A stretch of 64,000 nucleotides of DNA from Larimichthys crocea (lineage: Eukaryota > Chordata > Actinopteri > Sciaenidae): assembly GCF_000972845.2 (NCBI RefSeq), contig NC_040013.1, positions 6,130,550 through 6,194,549 of the forward strand. Reading direction: 5' to 3'. This document shows, in pieces, positions 42,798 through 55,895 of the stretch. Each line of letters begins with the position of its first letter. Within the stretch, counting starts at the first letter, position 1. The notes under the pieces are model-generated. The model did no database searches. It saw nothing but the letters and a program-made list of their open reading frames with translations, and had not been told where the DNA came from. A program made the position numbers and the translations under genes.

Positions 42798-44858
42798 ATG
42801 GCAACGAGGATGAAGCTGAAGCTGAAGACCGTGTTCGTGCTCTACTTCATGGTCTCCCTCCTGGGCCTCATCTATGCACTGATGCAGCTCGGTGAGCAAC
42901 TTTATTTTTCCATTGTGGTCCTCAGACAAAGCTGTGATTGTGTGTCCAAGTTGCACAAGCAGAAAAAAAACTTTTTAACTTGTCTGTCGTGTCTCCACTT
43001 TGCAGGTCAGCGCTGCGACTGCACCGAACACGACATCCCGAAAGACCGTACCATATCTCGGCTGCGGGGGGAGCTGCACCGTCTTCAGGAGCAGATAAGG
43101 AAGTCGGAGGCGACCAAGCAACCCCAGAAACCGCCGGCCAGGCAGCCCACCGTCTTTGTCATCACCCCGACATACGCGAGGTAGCTGAGAGTTTCCTGCT
43201 CGCTCGTCTCCACCCTCCTCCTCCTCCTCCTCCTCCTCTCTCGCTGTCCACATGCACCTCTGATTTCTGTCCGCCTCTGTCTCAGGCTGGTGCAGAAGGC
43301 CGAGCTGACTCGTCTGTCCCAGACCTTCCTCCATGTTCCTCAGCTCCACTGGATCGTGGTGGAGGACTCGCCGCACAAGACGCCACTGGTGACTGATCTC
43401 CTGGTGAAGAGTGGCGTGACCTACACACACCTACACATGCCCACCGCCAAGGACCGTAAACTGCAGGAGGTGAGCAGAAAAACCAACAGTCTTTCCTGTT
43501 TTTGTCCTTTTAAAATTAAAATTTTCCAAAAATAGTGTTTGAGCCTGAATACTCTCTCTCCTCCTCAGGGTGACCCCAGCTGGCTGAAGCCCCGTGGCGT
43601 CGAGCAGAGGAATGAGGGTCTACGGTGGCTCAGAGAGGACAGAAGGGCTCAACCGGGAGGAGACAACCAGCAGGGAGTGGTTTACTTCGCTGATGACGAT
43701 AACACATACAGCCTGCAGATATTTGAAGAGGTTGGTGATCCACAGTAGTGGATAGGTGTTTTTAAAACGTGCAATGACTCAACATGATTGTCTTGTCTCA
43801 GATGAGGAGTACCCAGCGAGTATCAGTGTGGCCGGTGGGGCTGGTTGGAGGGATGAAATACGAGAGGCCCGTGGTTGAAGGAGGAAAGGTACGTGCCTTT
43901 ATATGTTCAACACAACTCAAGTCTTCTTACCGTCTTTTTCAAGAGTTTTCACAGTTTTCTTTATCGTGGAGATAACTGACTTCTCGAGATGTGACCTCAG
44001 TTTGGAATTTAAGTCATGACAGCTGAGTAAAGTCCATCAGCTGAGAAAGACTGAGATGTGGTTGAAGCCTAAAAAAAATCTTTGTAAGTAGACCCTTGAA
44101 ACAAAGTTTCTGCAAGTTCAAGAGTTTCATGCTTTTTCTTACATCTTCACAATATAAAAATGTTATAAATAGATTTTTCAAATATAAAATTACACTAAAA
44201 AAACACTGACTGTCTCTGTAACTCATTTCCAGTCATATTTTCTCTCATATTTGTTGACACTGATCTTGATTTTTAAAAAAGACGATCATCAAGTGCAGCA
44301 TTTGAAGCTGATATCTAATAATATCAACAATTCTCTTCTCACAAAGTCCATTTACTGTCTTATCAGAGCCACGTCAGCAAAAATTTGTACCATTACGCAA
44401 TATTGTATTTATGTTTTTTGATGACTCTTCTCAGGTGGTTCGCTTTCATACCGGCTGGCGCCCCAGCCGTCCCTTCCCGATGGACATGGCCGGCTTCGCC
44501 GTGTCCCTAAAACTGGTCCTGTCCAATCCAGAGGCTTGTTTTGATGGCGAGGCACCAATGGGCTTCCTGGAAAGCAGCTTCCTTCAGGGATTGGTTACCA
44601 TGGACGAACTGGAGCCCAAAGCGGACAACTGCTCTAAAGTACGAGTGTGTATGTGTGTGTTAGAGAGAGAGAGAACACTTGAGGAACATGAGTGAAAGAT
44701 GTTAACGATGTGCATGCATGTTGTATTTACATGTCGGATCATGTGTGTGCGTTTTGTAGGTGCTGGTGTGGCACACACGGACAGAGAAACCGAAGATGAA
44801 GAGAGAGGAGGCTCTGCACGCTCAGGGACTGGGTTCAGACCCTGCGGTGGAGGTCTGA
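42798..44858 (+). CDS. b3gat3: beta-1,3-glucuronosyltransferase 3 (GlcAT-I), complete coding region
   Basis: Seven coding exons: 42798-42891, 43006-43180, 43286-43469, 43569-43730, 43802-43888, 44435-44638, 44760-44858. They sum to 1005 nt, 334 aa (human 335), all in phase. It is a type II Golgi membrane enzyme. After a short cytosolic tail, residues about 8-28 ([17 protein letters not shown]) form the signal anchor. A stem follows with CDC and a Leu/Gln coiled segment. The GT43 domain starts [12 protein letters not shown]. The metal-binding DDD is residues 193-195 ([12 protein letters not shown]); the predicted catalytic base is Glu280 in [25 protein letters not shown] contacts donor and acceptor. 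It adds the glucuronic acid that completes the tetrasaccharide linker of heparan and chondroitin sulphate proteoglycans. Synteny with snhg1 downstream agrees with human 11q12.3. Confidence 0.97.
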
Positions 44859-46325
44859 GGGACACACACACACACACGCACAATCACACACACACACACA
44901 TACACACTGTAAAGCGTACTCTGCTGTTTAATGCTGCATAATGTAACTCTGCGTTGTAAATACTGTAAAACAGAAAAACATCAGTTCGAGGTGACATTTA
45001 AACTCAGCTGGTTACGATGTCTGCTCTTTTCGTGTCAGGTAGTAAACGTACGTGTGTGTATATATTGAGTGAGTGTTAAAGCTGTGCTGCCTGTATGTTC
45101 ATGTACGTATCAGGGTTTTTTTTTTCGTTACAGTTAGTTGACTTTATCCAGCAGCGCAGTGGATGAAACTCTGGAGTTTAAACAGTCGCCTGATGGGGGC
45201 GCCAGTTTTTAACCTTGCAGGGCCGTGCTGTTACACCACAATACACTCGCAGCTGGAGGAGCGATGCAGACGTATCTGTAGGGTGAACTCCTTCCTCTGC
45301 AGTGTAACTCATTCCTGACAGTGGCTCTGGCTCTTGTTTCCTCTGCTGATCTGTAATCGGCATCTTTGACTGATTTCTAAGATACAGTTGCGACAGAGCA
45401 CTTTGTTCATGCATGGCTTCTATTTTTGCGTGGCTAGTGTCCATGTGATTGTATTCAACCATGTTTCTTTTAAAAAAATCATAATCACAGCACGATAAAA
45501 AGCTCTATACAACCTGTCTAATCCAAATGTCTGCGTTTGCTATCAAGTTAATAGTATTGTGAAGCAAAGGTAGTGCAAATGCGCATTTCTTGACAGTAAG
45601 CACTTCATAACATGAACAAAAGACACAAAACACACTCATTTATTTAAAGAAATACGCCACAATAGCCGTCACCTCGTATTTATTATGCTCTCAAACACCT
45701 GTGTCACAAACACATGGTGCAACTTAGCAACACTGTTCTGCAACATAGACATAACATACAGAGGAAGGTTTCACACCCAGTGTAGCTTTAGTGTTAAAGC
45801 TCAGAGCTCACTATTAGTGTTAATAGTGTCATAGCACAACAAGTAGTTCCAACCAGCTGTTTTTAGTGATTTTTTGTTTTTAACAACTTGTGGAATCCAT
45901 TTATAGGCCATTTGTTCTTCTTATGCAAAAGCACGCCGTCCATGTTACATTTCCACACTCTGACACAAGAAAAAGACTTGAATTTGCCTTTTTAATAGGC
46001 AGGAAATCCCTGGTACTTTTACAGTAGCAGTATAGAGTGTATTTGAATGAATATGAATTGAATTACTCAAGCTGCGTTTGATTATCTTCCCTCAGAAGTT
46101 GGAAGAACAAAGAGCGAAACAACACGCATCGAGCGAGTGCTCCTCGGCTACTGCTGTATGATACTGTAAAAACAAGCTAGTGCCTGCTTAAGTGTAATTT
46201 AGTGCCTGTAAGTTGATTCTCCAACGGTGTATAATGTATTTATTACTGTAATATCGTTCTTTTCATTGTACCATGTGATGATGTCTGTTCTCTGGCCTTG
46301 AAAATAAACCTACATGATGTAAAAC
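44859..46325 (+). other. b3gat3: b3gat3 3' untranslated region
   Basis: It runs from the stop to just beyond the AATAAA at 46303-46308 (context TTGAAAATAAACC). It starts with an interrupted (CA)n stretch at 44863-44906. No other gene is supported within it. Confidence 0.6.
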
Positions 46326-47203
46326 ATGTTTCGTCGTTGTATTTTGGTGTTTTTAGTGTTTAGGATTTAGCCAACTGAACACCCCTCACCTCACCCTCCC
46401 CTGTCAGATAGTATAAGGAACCTAAAGTGTGTGTGAAACTTGTGAAAAAATCTAGTTAGTATTTGGTTTGTCCATTCTTGGCTACCGTAGAAACATGGTG
46501 ATACAATAGGGCAGACTCTGGAAAATGGAGCTGCTCACTCCGTAGATATAAAAAAAAAACTAAAAGTCTAAAGTAACAAAAACAATCATTCTTATTCCCA
46601 GATGCTTATACACAAATGAAAACATACTTATGACTAGTATATTCCGTATTTGACTAGAATAAATCGAAGTCTAACATACTGGACCTTTAAACTTCAGTGA
46701 TTCATGGTTATCTCAGTTTACCAAACGTGTGATCAGTGTTTGGGAATGGAACACTATGAACTAAAGTATTGTTAAGGTCCTATCTTGTATCTCAGCTGTG
46801 TAATAGTTTTTGTTACTTATCTCTTGAGGTATGTACCTATGCAGATTGTTTTGGTTGTTCTTGCCCAGACTGGACTGATCCTACAGTACCCACGTTCTAC
46901 TTAAAAACACAGCAGACTCCACTGATGAGTCTGAAAATCAGGAACAAGACTAAGCATTCAGAGGTGAATGTCTAAAATAAGAGCCCCCCCCCCCCTGCCA
47001 GCTAGTTTAAGAAATGCTGACTTGACAAAGCAGTTGAATGACTGTCTCGACTGCTTTATTTGAAACGCAGCCAGCAGCACATCTGTTTTCTGTAAGGTAA
47101 CACTTGACTGACTCACTGTCACTCTTCACAGACTTGTCATACAGTACGTCTGTGATGTTTATCACTTGTATCTGTCTGCTTATGTTCTCACCTGTGGTTG
47201 AAA

Positions 47204-47400
47204 TTAAAGTACTTTTACTCAAGTACTGCACTTAGGTACAGTTTTAAGGTACTTGTACTTTACTTAGTATTTTCATTGTTTTACACATTGCAGAGGGAAA
47301 TCTTTAACTTTCTTCTCAACAACATTCATTTGATTGGTTACTAGTTACTTTTTAAATGAAAGTTACTTTTAAATGAAAGTAACAGAAAGTGCGAAAGGTT
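47204..47400 (+). repeat. teleost interspersed repeat (AAAGTACTTTTACTCAAGTACTG type)
   Basis: AAAGTACTTTTACTCAAGT, ACTGCACTTAGGTACAG, GGTACTTGTACTTTACTTAG, then ACATTGCAGAGGGAAA and TACTAGTTACTTT occur in order. This closely follows a repeat I recognise as very common in fish genomes. It is truncated at its 3' side. Confidence 0.65.
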
Positions 47401-49009
47401 TAAACATGAAGATATATATGTATGATTCTATTGATAATAAAGTAAACTAATGTATTTGTTTACATTAGACACACACACATTTCGATGGTGATACTTCTGT
47501 TCTTTTAGTGAGATATGAAATGACTTTCACTTGTAACAGAGTACTTATTGCAGTATTCATGGTATTATTCCCGCCTACTTCTTTAATTCTGTGTTATAGG
47601 TTTTCTCTTTGTGATTTCTCCAGTTTCATCAACAATTATCTAACTACAGCACCAAAACCCAACATGCCCCTGCTTGAATGTAACCACAGCAACCTACTTC
47701 TGGCGTCTGGTACCGTCATCACTGTTTATCCATGTGGGCGGTGATTCTCTAACCTCAACACAGCTGAGGTTTTTACAGGCCTGCGTGTGATTGACAGCTG
47801 TTACACCCTCGCCTGCTCTGTGACTCTATATGGAGTGTCAGGGAGGTGCGAGGCTACCTCATCGGCCAACACACAGTCACGCAAGGCTGCTAAGATGAAG
47901 TTACACCAGGAGGTGAGTAAGAGGATCTGAAGTCACAGAGCCAGACACGCCATCTTTTGATCCACCATGATACATACACCTGTAGACCAGATTACTTATG
48001 ACATGAGGAAGCAGTTTAATTACTGTAACCTTTAAACTATCATCATCTGCACTGTCATGCTTTCACCCCATAAATAACACTTATGTGTTGGCCTGTGTGT
48101 GTGTTTTCCTGATGTTATTGTGTCCATACCCAGCGTACATGTGTGTGCATGTACAAGACGGTGTGTGAGTACTGTACATCCTGAAGCTGACTTAGGAAAA
48201 GTGTGTAGGCATGTAGATAATTACACAACACACACACAAACACACACCCAGACACAGTGTTTACAGTCCAAACAGATAACATTCAGTGACCACGCTCATT
48301 CATTCAATCTACATTCTTTCCATTAGGATACACCAGCTTATCAGTAAAGAGTCGGATTCTGGACACATTAGTGGATACAAAGGCAAATGACCATATTTCA
48401 GAGGCAGCCATTGTGAACTTGATCTCTATTTATAGAGGTATGCAATTACAGGATTTCTTATGCCACTAATGCATAGTTTGCATAAGAGTTAACAACGGGT
48501 TATTAATGAGAAATTGCCCTCTCCAATCCATCAAGTGACCTCTGACCAGCCGGTGTGAAAATGAACTCAGTTTTGTTTTGTTAAATTGGATGAAGGTCGA
48601 ATTAATTAACATGCTCAATTTTATATGCCTTGATTTCAAAACCTCATACTGATATGCCTTTAGACTGACAACCGATGTTTCAACATTGAGATCATTTAAT
48701 TTCAACATATACCAGTGAGCTCATATTATCAGCTGAAAAGTTTATTGTTGTTATAAATTGATAAGTTGAACCTGAACCTGTCCAGTTGTCGGTTTCCCCC
48801 TCATTTATATCCTCAATTATATGTCACTGCTCCCCTAAAATGAGCTGGGTCATAACAATACACATCAGGTTATTTGTGGTTTGATTTTCACTGTGAAGAT
48901 TGAGAAGATACACTTTATCTGTCAAGAATAAATCGCATTGTCACAATCATTTCATGAGAAGAGGTCAAAATATTGCATTGCAACTTAAAGCAGTGGATTG
49001 AGTGGCCTC

Positions 49010-50150
49010 CAGCCAGCAAACGGAGGGAGTGAGGGAGAAGGGTAAAACCAAGACTATCTCCTATACCATGAACCAAAGGGCCACCAAGATACATTAACTG
49101 CGCCAGGAGCTTTGCATTCTCAAGAAACAGTACGAGGAAGCTACTGACGAGGAGACGCAACTATTAGCAGAGCTGCAAAACATCCTGCGGAAGAAGCTGA
49201 GGATCCTCCGCAGAGCAGAGTGGAACCATAGACGGGAAAGAGAGAGTGCCAGGAAGCGAGCAGCCTTTATAGCCAATCCCTTTGGCTTCAACAGAGGAAG
49301 TGAATCGCTTCCTCCAGGATACAGTGAGCAATTCCCTGAGAAAGCAAGAGCTGGGACCCAACAAAGCTCTCATCAGTCCTGGCCTCCCAACAACCTGAGG
49401 GAGCCAAGCCTGAAGGAGGTTGAGGAGATCATCAAGGCAGCTCGCTCAGCATCTACTCCAGGCCCCAGTGGTGTACCCTATTTGGTCTACAAGCATTGCC
49501 CAGGGCTTTCTCGGCACCTGTGGAAGAGTTTGAAGGTGATTTGGAGAAGCTTTGATTTCATCAAAGCCAAAAGAGATTTCATCAAAGCTGGAGAGAAGCC
49601 CCAGGCATGCCCGCAACTAGCAACAGGCCTCCTCCACACTGCCTCTGACTGAAGTTCCCCCAGCATGAAGTCTCCGTCCAGACATGATCATTACCTCTGA
49701 GGCTTCAAGACACCTGATCATCCTGGAACTTACGGTGCCCTGGGAAGAGCGTATCGGGGAAGCTAACAAGAGGAAACGTGCTAAGCACCACTAACTGGTG
49801 GAGGAGTGCAGGAGAGCTGGAGAACCTTCTATGAGCCCATAGAAGTTGGCTTAGAGGCTTTGCATGGCGTTCACTTTTTCAAAGTCCTTAGCCGTTTGGG
49901 TGTTACGGGGCCATTCAAGAGGGCCATTCAATCTGTGAGCGAAGCCGCAGAGAAGGCCACTAAAGTGGCTTTGGATTAAAAGAGCTGATCTGTGGACTGC
50001 TACTGGGACGCAAGTTGGGACTTGATCAACCCCGGCTGGGTCGCTTGGGCGAGGGTGTATGATGTTGCGAGAACCGAAACACCTAATGATCCCAGGACAC
50101 ATCACTGAGGATGCGCCCCAGTGCATCCATGAGATGTTTGTTGCACAATG
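49010..50150 (+). mobile_element. internally deleted non-LTR retrotransposon (restriction-like-endonuclease type)
   Basis: The plus strand reads, with several frame changes, IANPFGFNRG, then REPSLKEVEEIIKAARSAST and PGPSGVPYLVYKHCPGL followed by LWKSLKVIWRS (49390-49545). These are the start of a reverse transcriptase domain typical of fish R2/NeSL-like elements. About 40 residues later it jumps to ILELTVPWEERIGEANKRKR (49718-49785), which has the look of the C-terminal restriction-like endonuclease (E...PWE...KR). The reverse transcriptase core, including YxDD, is deleted. Stops and frameshifts elsewhere make it a pseudogene. The exact clade is not assigned. Confidence 0.7.
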
Positions 50151-50422
50151 GGCAAACGTGTATTTGTGTTGTGATATGACACTGTAACAGAAACATCTTG
50201 GCCCCTTTCATTTGTTTTTTAAAGAGCTGTGACTACAGAGACTTTAAACATGTTATACTGTACGACTAATACGTTTTCCTGTTCACCATCTTAGTTTTAT
50301 CATGTCAGCATGCACAGTACAGCTGAGGCTGGTGTCGTTAGTTTTGCAGGTACTTAGGAGATCTGCAGTAAAATCAGCTGACGTTCTCCTCCTTTAACTC
50401 CCATAAAGGGGAGAGATGCATG

Positions 50423-50423
<1 letters not shown>

Positions 50424-50472
<49 letters not shown>
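50424..50472. repeat. (TG)n microsatellite
   Basis: About 24 uninterrupted TG units. Confidence 0.95.
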
Positions 50473-50474
<2 letters not shown>

Positions 50475-51029
50475 GAGCTACAGCTGGAAAAGTGCCACAT
50501 CTAAATATAAAACGTCCTCACACAATAAAGGACTTTGGGTACACCTTACAGTTACTGTCACATTGTCTTGAATACATTCATGAATTGCCATCATCCCTGT
50601 GTGTTATGTGTTGGATTGTATGTTGAGGATGGTTGAACGTTCAGCCTTATGACAGCTGAGGATGTTCATGGTTAATGACTGATAGACGCTGATATCAGAT
50701 AGGGTGTTTGCTGAACTAGTTTTTGGCTGTGGGTGGAGGCATTTTTGTCCCTGTGTGTCATACATCTAAATCACAACTTTATCTATAAGTCAGTGTGTGT
50801 TTAAGGATGTAACGAAGGTGTGTGTGTGTGTGTGTGGTTAAGAAGAAAGAGTCAGGGAGAGAGACAAAGAGTCCTTGAGAGCGAGAGTGCTTTGCTGTGT
50901 ATGTGTGTGGGGCCTTTTTTTTAATTTTTTTTTGCATGTGTGTATTTACTCTGGTGACGACAGAAGTGCAGGTTCGGGCAGGGTGGGTGTGTGACGTGGT
51001 GTGTTAGGGGAGTATACTGAGCTCCGAGC

Positions 51030-51118
51030 TCTCAGTCATTCACTCAAACTCACACACACAAGAGAGACATATCTCACTGCTGCTCTCTCACACACACAGA
51101 AGGAAAGAAAGAAAACAG
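51030..51118 (+). promoter_or_regulatory. probable non-coding first exon of the C11orf86-like gene
   Basis: A segment with CA-rich sequence ends GAAAGAAAACAG before the strong donor GTAAGACC (boundary 51118/51119). The next acceptor is TTTCAG at 52461-52466, which opens the exon holding the ATG at 52544. No TATA box or CpG patch settles the start. Confidence 0.35.
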
Positions 51119-52543
51119 GTAAGACCTCCAACTCTTTCTTATCTCAAACTTTATGTATTTTGATTATTGTTACACATGACATTTTTTAAGATTATCATGT
51201 GTCCATAACTTATTTGATGTAAAGACAGAAGTTGTTTCTTCTTACAATAAATGACAGGATGTTAAATTTATTCTTCTCATTCTTTCACTCCTGTTAAATT
51301 GATTTTCAGTTTGCCTGCTCTGTTAATCATTTGTTTACACGTCCAACACTGTGCCATTAAATTTGAATGACTTCTTGCCTTTTTTTTGTCTTGTCTGCTT
51401 CCTTGTCACGCTCACCCTCTGTTTCCTCTTTTATTTTAAACTCGTGTTCAATAACGTGTTTCTCTATCTTTAGTTTGAAATCTGTGATGTGACAGATCAT
51501 GTGAGATGATACATGTGACATAACTGTACTCGCTTAGCACAGATTAGGATAGAAAGAATGTATTTAAATGTAGTTTTTGTATTTATTCACCATTGTTGAA
51601 ACAAATTTGGATTTTATTCACTCAGATACAGAGGTCCTGTAAAAGTCTATGAAAAATTTTAATCTATAGGCGCTATTGCTCAATGAAATGTAAACGTCAA
51701 AGCCTATGACTAATTAAACATTATAAATAATACTACCAAGAACTCTTTCCGAGAGTTAAATATGTTGATTATGAGACTCTTTCTCTTAAGTATGAACTGT
51801 CTACAGTGTTTTTCTTTAAAAGAGGTGCCATAGTTTTTGTTAAAAAAATAAAAAAAGATAGTTTGTAGATGCTGACAGGAAAGATCAAAAGTGCACTCGA
51901 GTAGAGCAGTGTTTGTGCGCACTTGTTTCTTATGTAAGGTTGGACTGAGAATGATTTAAAGGTTAGCTGTCACTAATTTAAACTACGCTGCTCTCGCATT
52001 TTTCACCTGTGGCGACAACCAAATCACTCACAGAAGCTGTTTTGCCCTTAATGGCTGATGGAAAATAACCTGCTATAACACATGATACCCTTTTTCTGTC
52101 ATGTCAAAATTGGTGCATTTGATCCTACAACTGTTTGACATTACTGAGAACGAGTCAACAGTTCAGCTGACTTTGGCAGTGAGTGATAATCGATATGATG
52201 TCACTGGTTTTGGCTGCGGTACAGCATCCAACTGGTTAAATCAATGTCAAAGTCTGAGTCCAGGTGTCCATGTTCGTCTGCAGTTCAAAGGACATTGTGT
52301 CTTTAACTTTGACATTCAGTTATCATCACAACACTGATAACCCTGACTGATATGCAGCATTACACACATGCACAGTCAAGTCCAAAACAGAACTACTATT
52401 GCATTTTATTTGGTTGGGTTATATAACACCATTAATCTGTAATCTCCTTTGGCCCCTATCTTTCAGGGCCAACATAAAAAAAGAAGTTGTGAAGCTCAGA
52501 AGACGAAAAGAGTGTAGAAGAAGAAATAAGAAGTGAAAGAAAG

Positions 52544-54537
52544 ATGGCAATTGGCAAGAACTCCAGGAAAAGCTCTGTGCGGAGCTCCGTCCGGGCCCCA
52601 AAGTTCCTGGATAAATCCAATGGCTTCTACGGTCGCCTTGATGAGCCTGAGGTCACCGGAGATGTGGAGGAGGTGATGGGAAAAGAGGTGGAGGACAGCA
52701 ACAGAGAAGAGGGAGTTGTGAGCAACCTGAGCCTGAGTGTGGTGCATGTTTCAGCGGCGGATGAGAAGGAAGAAGCCGAGGTGTTTGGCTTCAATGAAGG
52801 GATGATGGAAGACGACGTCGAGACTCTCCTCCAGAGGAAACCCAGTCGGCGCAGCAGCAGGTGGAGGAGAAGCTCCAGGAGGAAGCAAAAGGAGGGGAGA
52901 GCCGAGGGGGACGCAGCCCGAGATGAGAGGCCCAGCGTGGGCACAGAGACTCCAGTTGAGCCCGACGTCCTGGAGGGTACTAAGGTGATGATCGAGGTGG
53001 AGATGGAGAAAATGAAGAAGCTGGAGGAAGAGAAGAAGGTCATTCACTTTGCGGCCCGCGAGGATGCGGACGACCAGGTCCTGATCAGAGACAAGAAGAG
53101 GGGGAGAGATGAGGAGGGAGAGGAGGAGAGCAGGATGAAGAAGGAGCAAGAGGAGGGGATGAAGATGGTAAAGAGGAAGAATTATCGCAAGGTGAGAGAG
53201 GATAGACAGAGTGATACAAAGTTAGAGCCTTTCTATCAAAGAAAACTTTCTCACATTTACATATATTCCATATTCAGCTTCAGCCCACCTGGTTAAAGTT
53301 TAAGCCCCTCAGGGTTATATAATAGAGTCCTCAGAGTTTGTTGAACAGAGGGCTAAAGTTCTCTTAACATCCTCCACATACTGCACCCTGGCTATTAATC
53401 ACCATGGAAACTATCACCTTAATAATAGACTGCCACCAGGGTCAAGGTACAGCAGCCACCGGTGTATGTCACCAACCCATTAGGTAACTACCTCCGGTAG
53501 GATTTTTCCTTTGCGTCATGTTTAACGACATGAAAAAAGCGAAACTTGAACAGATGTTTCACTAACAGGCTTTTAGCTGTAAACCAGCCTTGGTGTGTTG
53601 GTGTGTGTAAACACACAGCGCGTGCTTTAACCTGATTCACGTGTTCAGAAAGATTTTCTGCTTCCATTCAAAGACATGCACAGAGGTGACATTCCTGCGC
53701 CTCCTTTATCATGTCCTTTGATCAGTGGAACGAAGTATGGCAGCGTTGACCCGCCTGCTAAACCCACACCATAAGAACATTCCACTGCTGTCAGCCAATC
53801 ACAACAGAGCCTGACCTCCTGTTAGATAGAGGACGGTCTGTTTTATGTGCAAGGTCGAGTGTCCATTAGATATCTGTATGTTGTGTTGAAACATGAGCCT
53901 CCTGTTGCTGCTCAGTCTCTATAAGTGCTAGGCGAATACAAAACAAATTATATATATATGGTTCTTCAATCTGTGAATTAAAACCGCCCAGTGGAATATA
54001 CAACATATGCTGAGAGGTCACAAGTAGACAGAGCTTTATTTTGAAGGCTCATGGGTCAGAAAGGGTTAGAAAGCACTGGATTAATGATACAACATACACA
54101 TTTTGACTGATATCACAGCTATTCGACTGTTTAAATCAATAATTGACATGAAGTAAACAGCTTTTGTGATAGTTATACAGCTGGGCAGCTGTACAACACT
54201 TTTTTTGTAAACAGGTTTTTAATTTCCTGGAGTTTTCCTGGAACAGACACAGCCAATTTGTATATTGAACAGCTTCTGTAAACTGAAGAGTCTTTCAGTC
54301 ACGCAGCATGTCACAACTAAATATGCAAAAACAGATTTTGGGATATTTCATGTCATGTATATGGATTGCTAACATGTACCCTCTTGTTCCCATCAGGCCT
54401 TGGACCGAGCCCTGCGTCGCGGCTGGGAGGCCTTCATCACCAACCTCTACAGTGTCACGCTCACGCCTGTGACATCATCCTCGCCTTCGCTGCAGAAGAA
54501 ACAGCAACACAGCTCGGTGTTGGCTGAGCTTAGGTAG
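52544..54537 (+). CDS. charged 262-aa protein, likely fish counterpart of C11orf86
   Basis: Two coding exons, 52544-53191 (216 codons) and 54397-54537 (47 codons with TAG 54535-54537), are joined in phase by a GT-AG intron; a 5' UTR part begins at 52467. The protein starts [20 protein letters not shown] and is dominated by Glu, Lys and Arg ([16 protein letters not shown] near residues 98-115, long acidic/basic helices after about 140). It has no signal peptide or membrane segment. Its N-terminal [10 protein letters not shown] and C-terminal [18 protein letters not shown] resemble, from memory, the SYGKLQEPWG and RRRWESFVAIFPSVTLSQ segments of human C11orf86, a poorly characterised 115-aa protein also encoded on 11q13. 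The fish protein is over twice as long, the excess being low-complexity middle. Function is unknown. The coding call is strong from frame, splice phase and ATG; orthology is an inference. Confidence 0.75.
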
Positions 54538-55347
54538 AAGTCCATGGATGATTCAGTGAAACCCTTAATGATGCTAAACATCGTGACATTCACCATGACA
54601 TCAGTGGAGACTTTTACAACCACATGATGTCATGGCATTGATTATTTATGTTAGTTACTGAGTCTTAATTACTCATAAAGTTTACTGCCTTGTCTCATCA
54701 TGGTGCACATTAATTTACACGCAGACTTCAGGTATTCAGTTGTATATTTATGAGCTGGGGGGGGCCAAGCAGTTCATTTTACATTGACGTCTATGGCACT
54801 GGCCTTTATGTGACTGAGTTCAGCTGCTCTGGTTTCCCTCCTACTATGTTGCTAATGTCAGATTTCAGTCAGCGGTGTAAAACCATCTTAACATATTAGC
54901 TCCGGACATCCGGTCCACTATTAAGAGCTTGGAACACTTGCCTCCTTTGGTTTAACACTATGAAACTTCTCGTGTTGATGTGGAACTGGAGGGGATGGAA
55001 ATTTTCATCTGTAAAGCGATGACTGATTAGTGGACTTTAGGTCTGGAGATAATCACATTTCGTGCACGTTAATCAGTGCCATTTATTGCTGTCGGGCGGC
55101 TAATCAGTAATCAGGACAAAGCTGTGATTGTGATCCATGAACACACACATGCACATTTGGTAATATTAGTGGATAAATTGCAGCTTTTTTACCAATGTTA
55201 ACCCATTTCAACAGAGTTTTGTAATCTGTGTGTGCAGTCTGTCAGTGTTTGACTTCCTCATGAGGTAAAGTTCATCTCTCGCTGTGTGTTCTGGTGAAGG
55301 TTATTTAACCTGAAGGACAGGACAGGAGAGTGTGTGCATGTTTATGC

Positions 55348-55387
<40 letters not shown>

Positions 55388-55895
55388 GAGAGAGAGAGGT
55401 TATAAATCAGTACTAAACACAGTGATAGGACCGCTGTATGTATTTTGATTGTTATCATTGCAGCTGCACATCATGTTTGTTCTGTAAAGAGAAGTTTCAG
55501 TGACCAATCGGTCGTTGGCACTGTCAGGTCAAAAGAGTATTTAAGAACTAACTGTAACTTCAACATGCCACCGAGGATAAGAAGATATAATATGTGATTT
55601 TTAATGCATTAATAATTAACCTTTGTTAAAATGATAAATGTTATGTTTACAATAGGCTTGCTGTAATTTCCTGTTATTCACTCTGTATTTAATTTTTATA
55701 TTACCTCAAGTGCACTCAGTAATTTTTGCAGACTAAACTGTACAGCTGGGAAATATTGCTGTTGCTGTTGTATATAAGGACTGCCTAGAAATGTATATTC
55801 ATTTTTATTAAAATCTTTTTGTATCCTAATCAAAGCTTCTGACGTCTGTGAACCATTACAAGAAGCACTTTAAATAAAGACGTAATTTATTCTAC
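54538..55895 (+). other. 3' UTR of the C11orf86-like gene
   Basis: It runs from the stop to just after AATAAA at 55873-55878. It contains an (AG)n array at 55351-55400. The end is inferred from the hexamer. Confidence 0.5.
55351..55400. repeat. (AG)n microsatellite
   Basis: AG units with one ACCG interruption near 55382. Confidence 0.9.

Larger units (their letters stand above)
46326..51000. other. intergenic DNA with repeats between b3gat3 and the C11orf86-like gene
   Basis: No complete gene is seen. It holds a fish repeat fragment at 47204-47400, a dead LINE at about 49010-50150 and a (TG)n array at 50424-50472. A possible isolated first exon near 47880-47912 is discussed under rejected items. 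Confidence 0.5.

Noticed and set aside
47820..47912. Possible first exon: TATATGG near 47828, then AAGATGAAGTTACACCAGGAG before GTGAGTAAG
   Set aside because: The donor is good, but joining to the next acceptor (52467) gives an early in-frame stop, and no other partner exon was found. It could be an alternative 5' UTR exon of the C11orf86-like gene; evidence is insufficient.
52101..52337. 78-codon plus-strand frame upstream of the C11orf86-like start exon
   Set aside because: It has an ATG but no recognisable similarity and lies in the intron between the proposed non-coding first exon and the coding exon.
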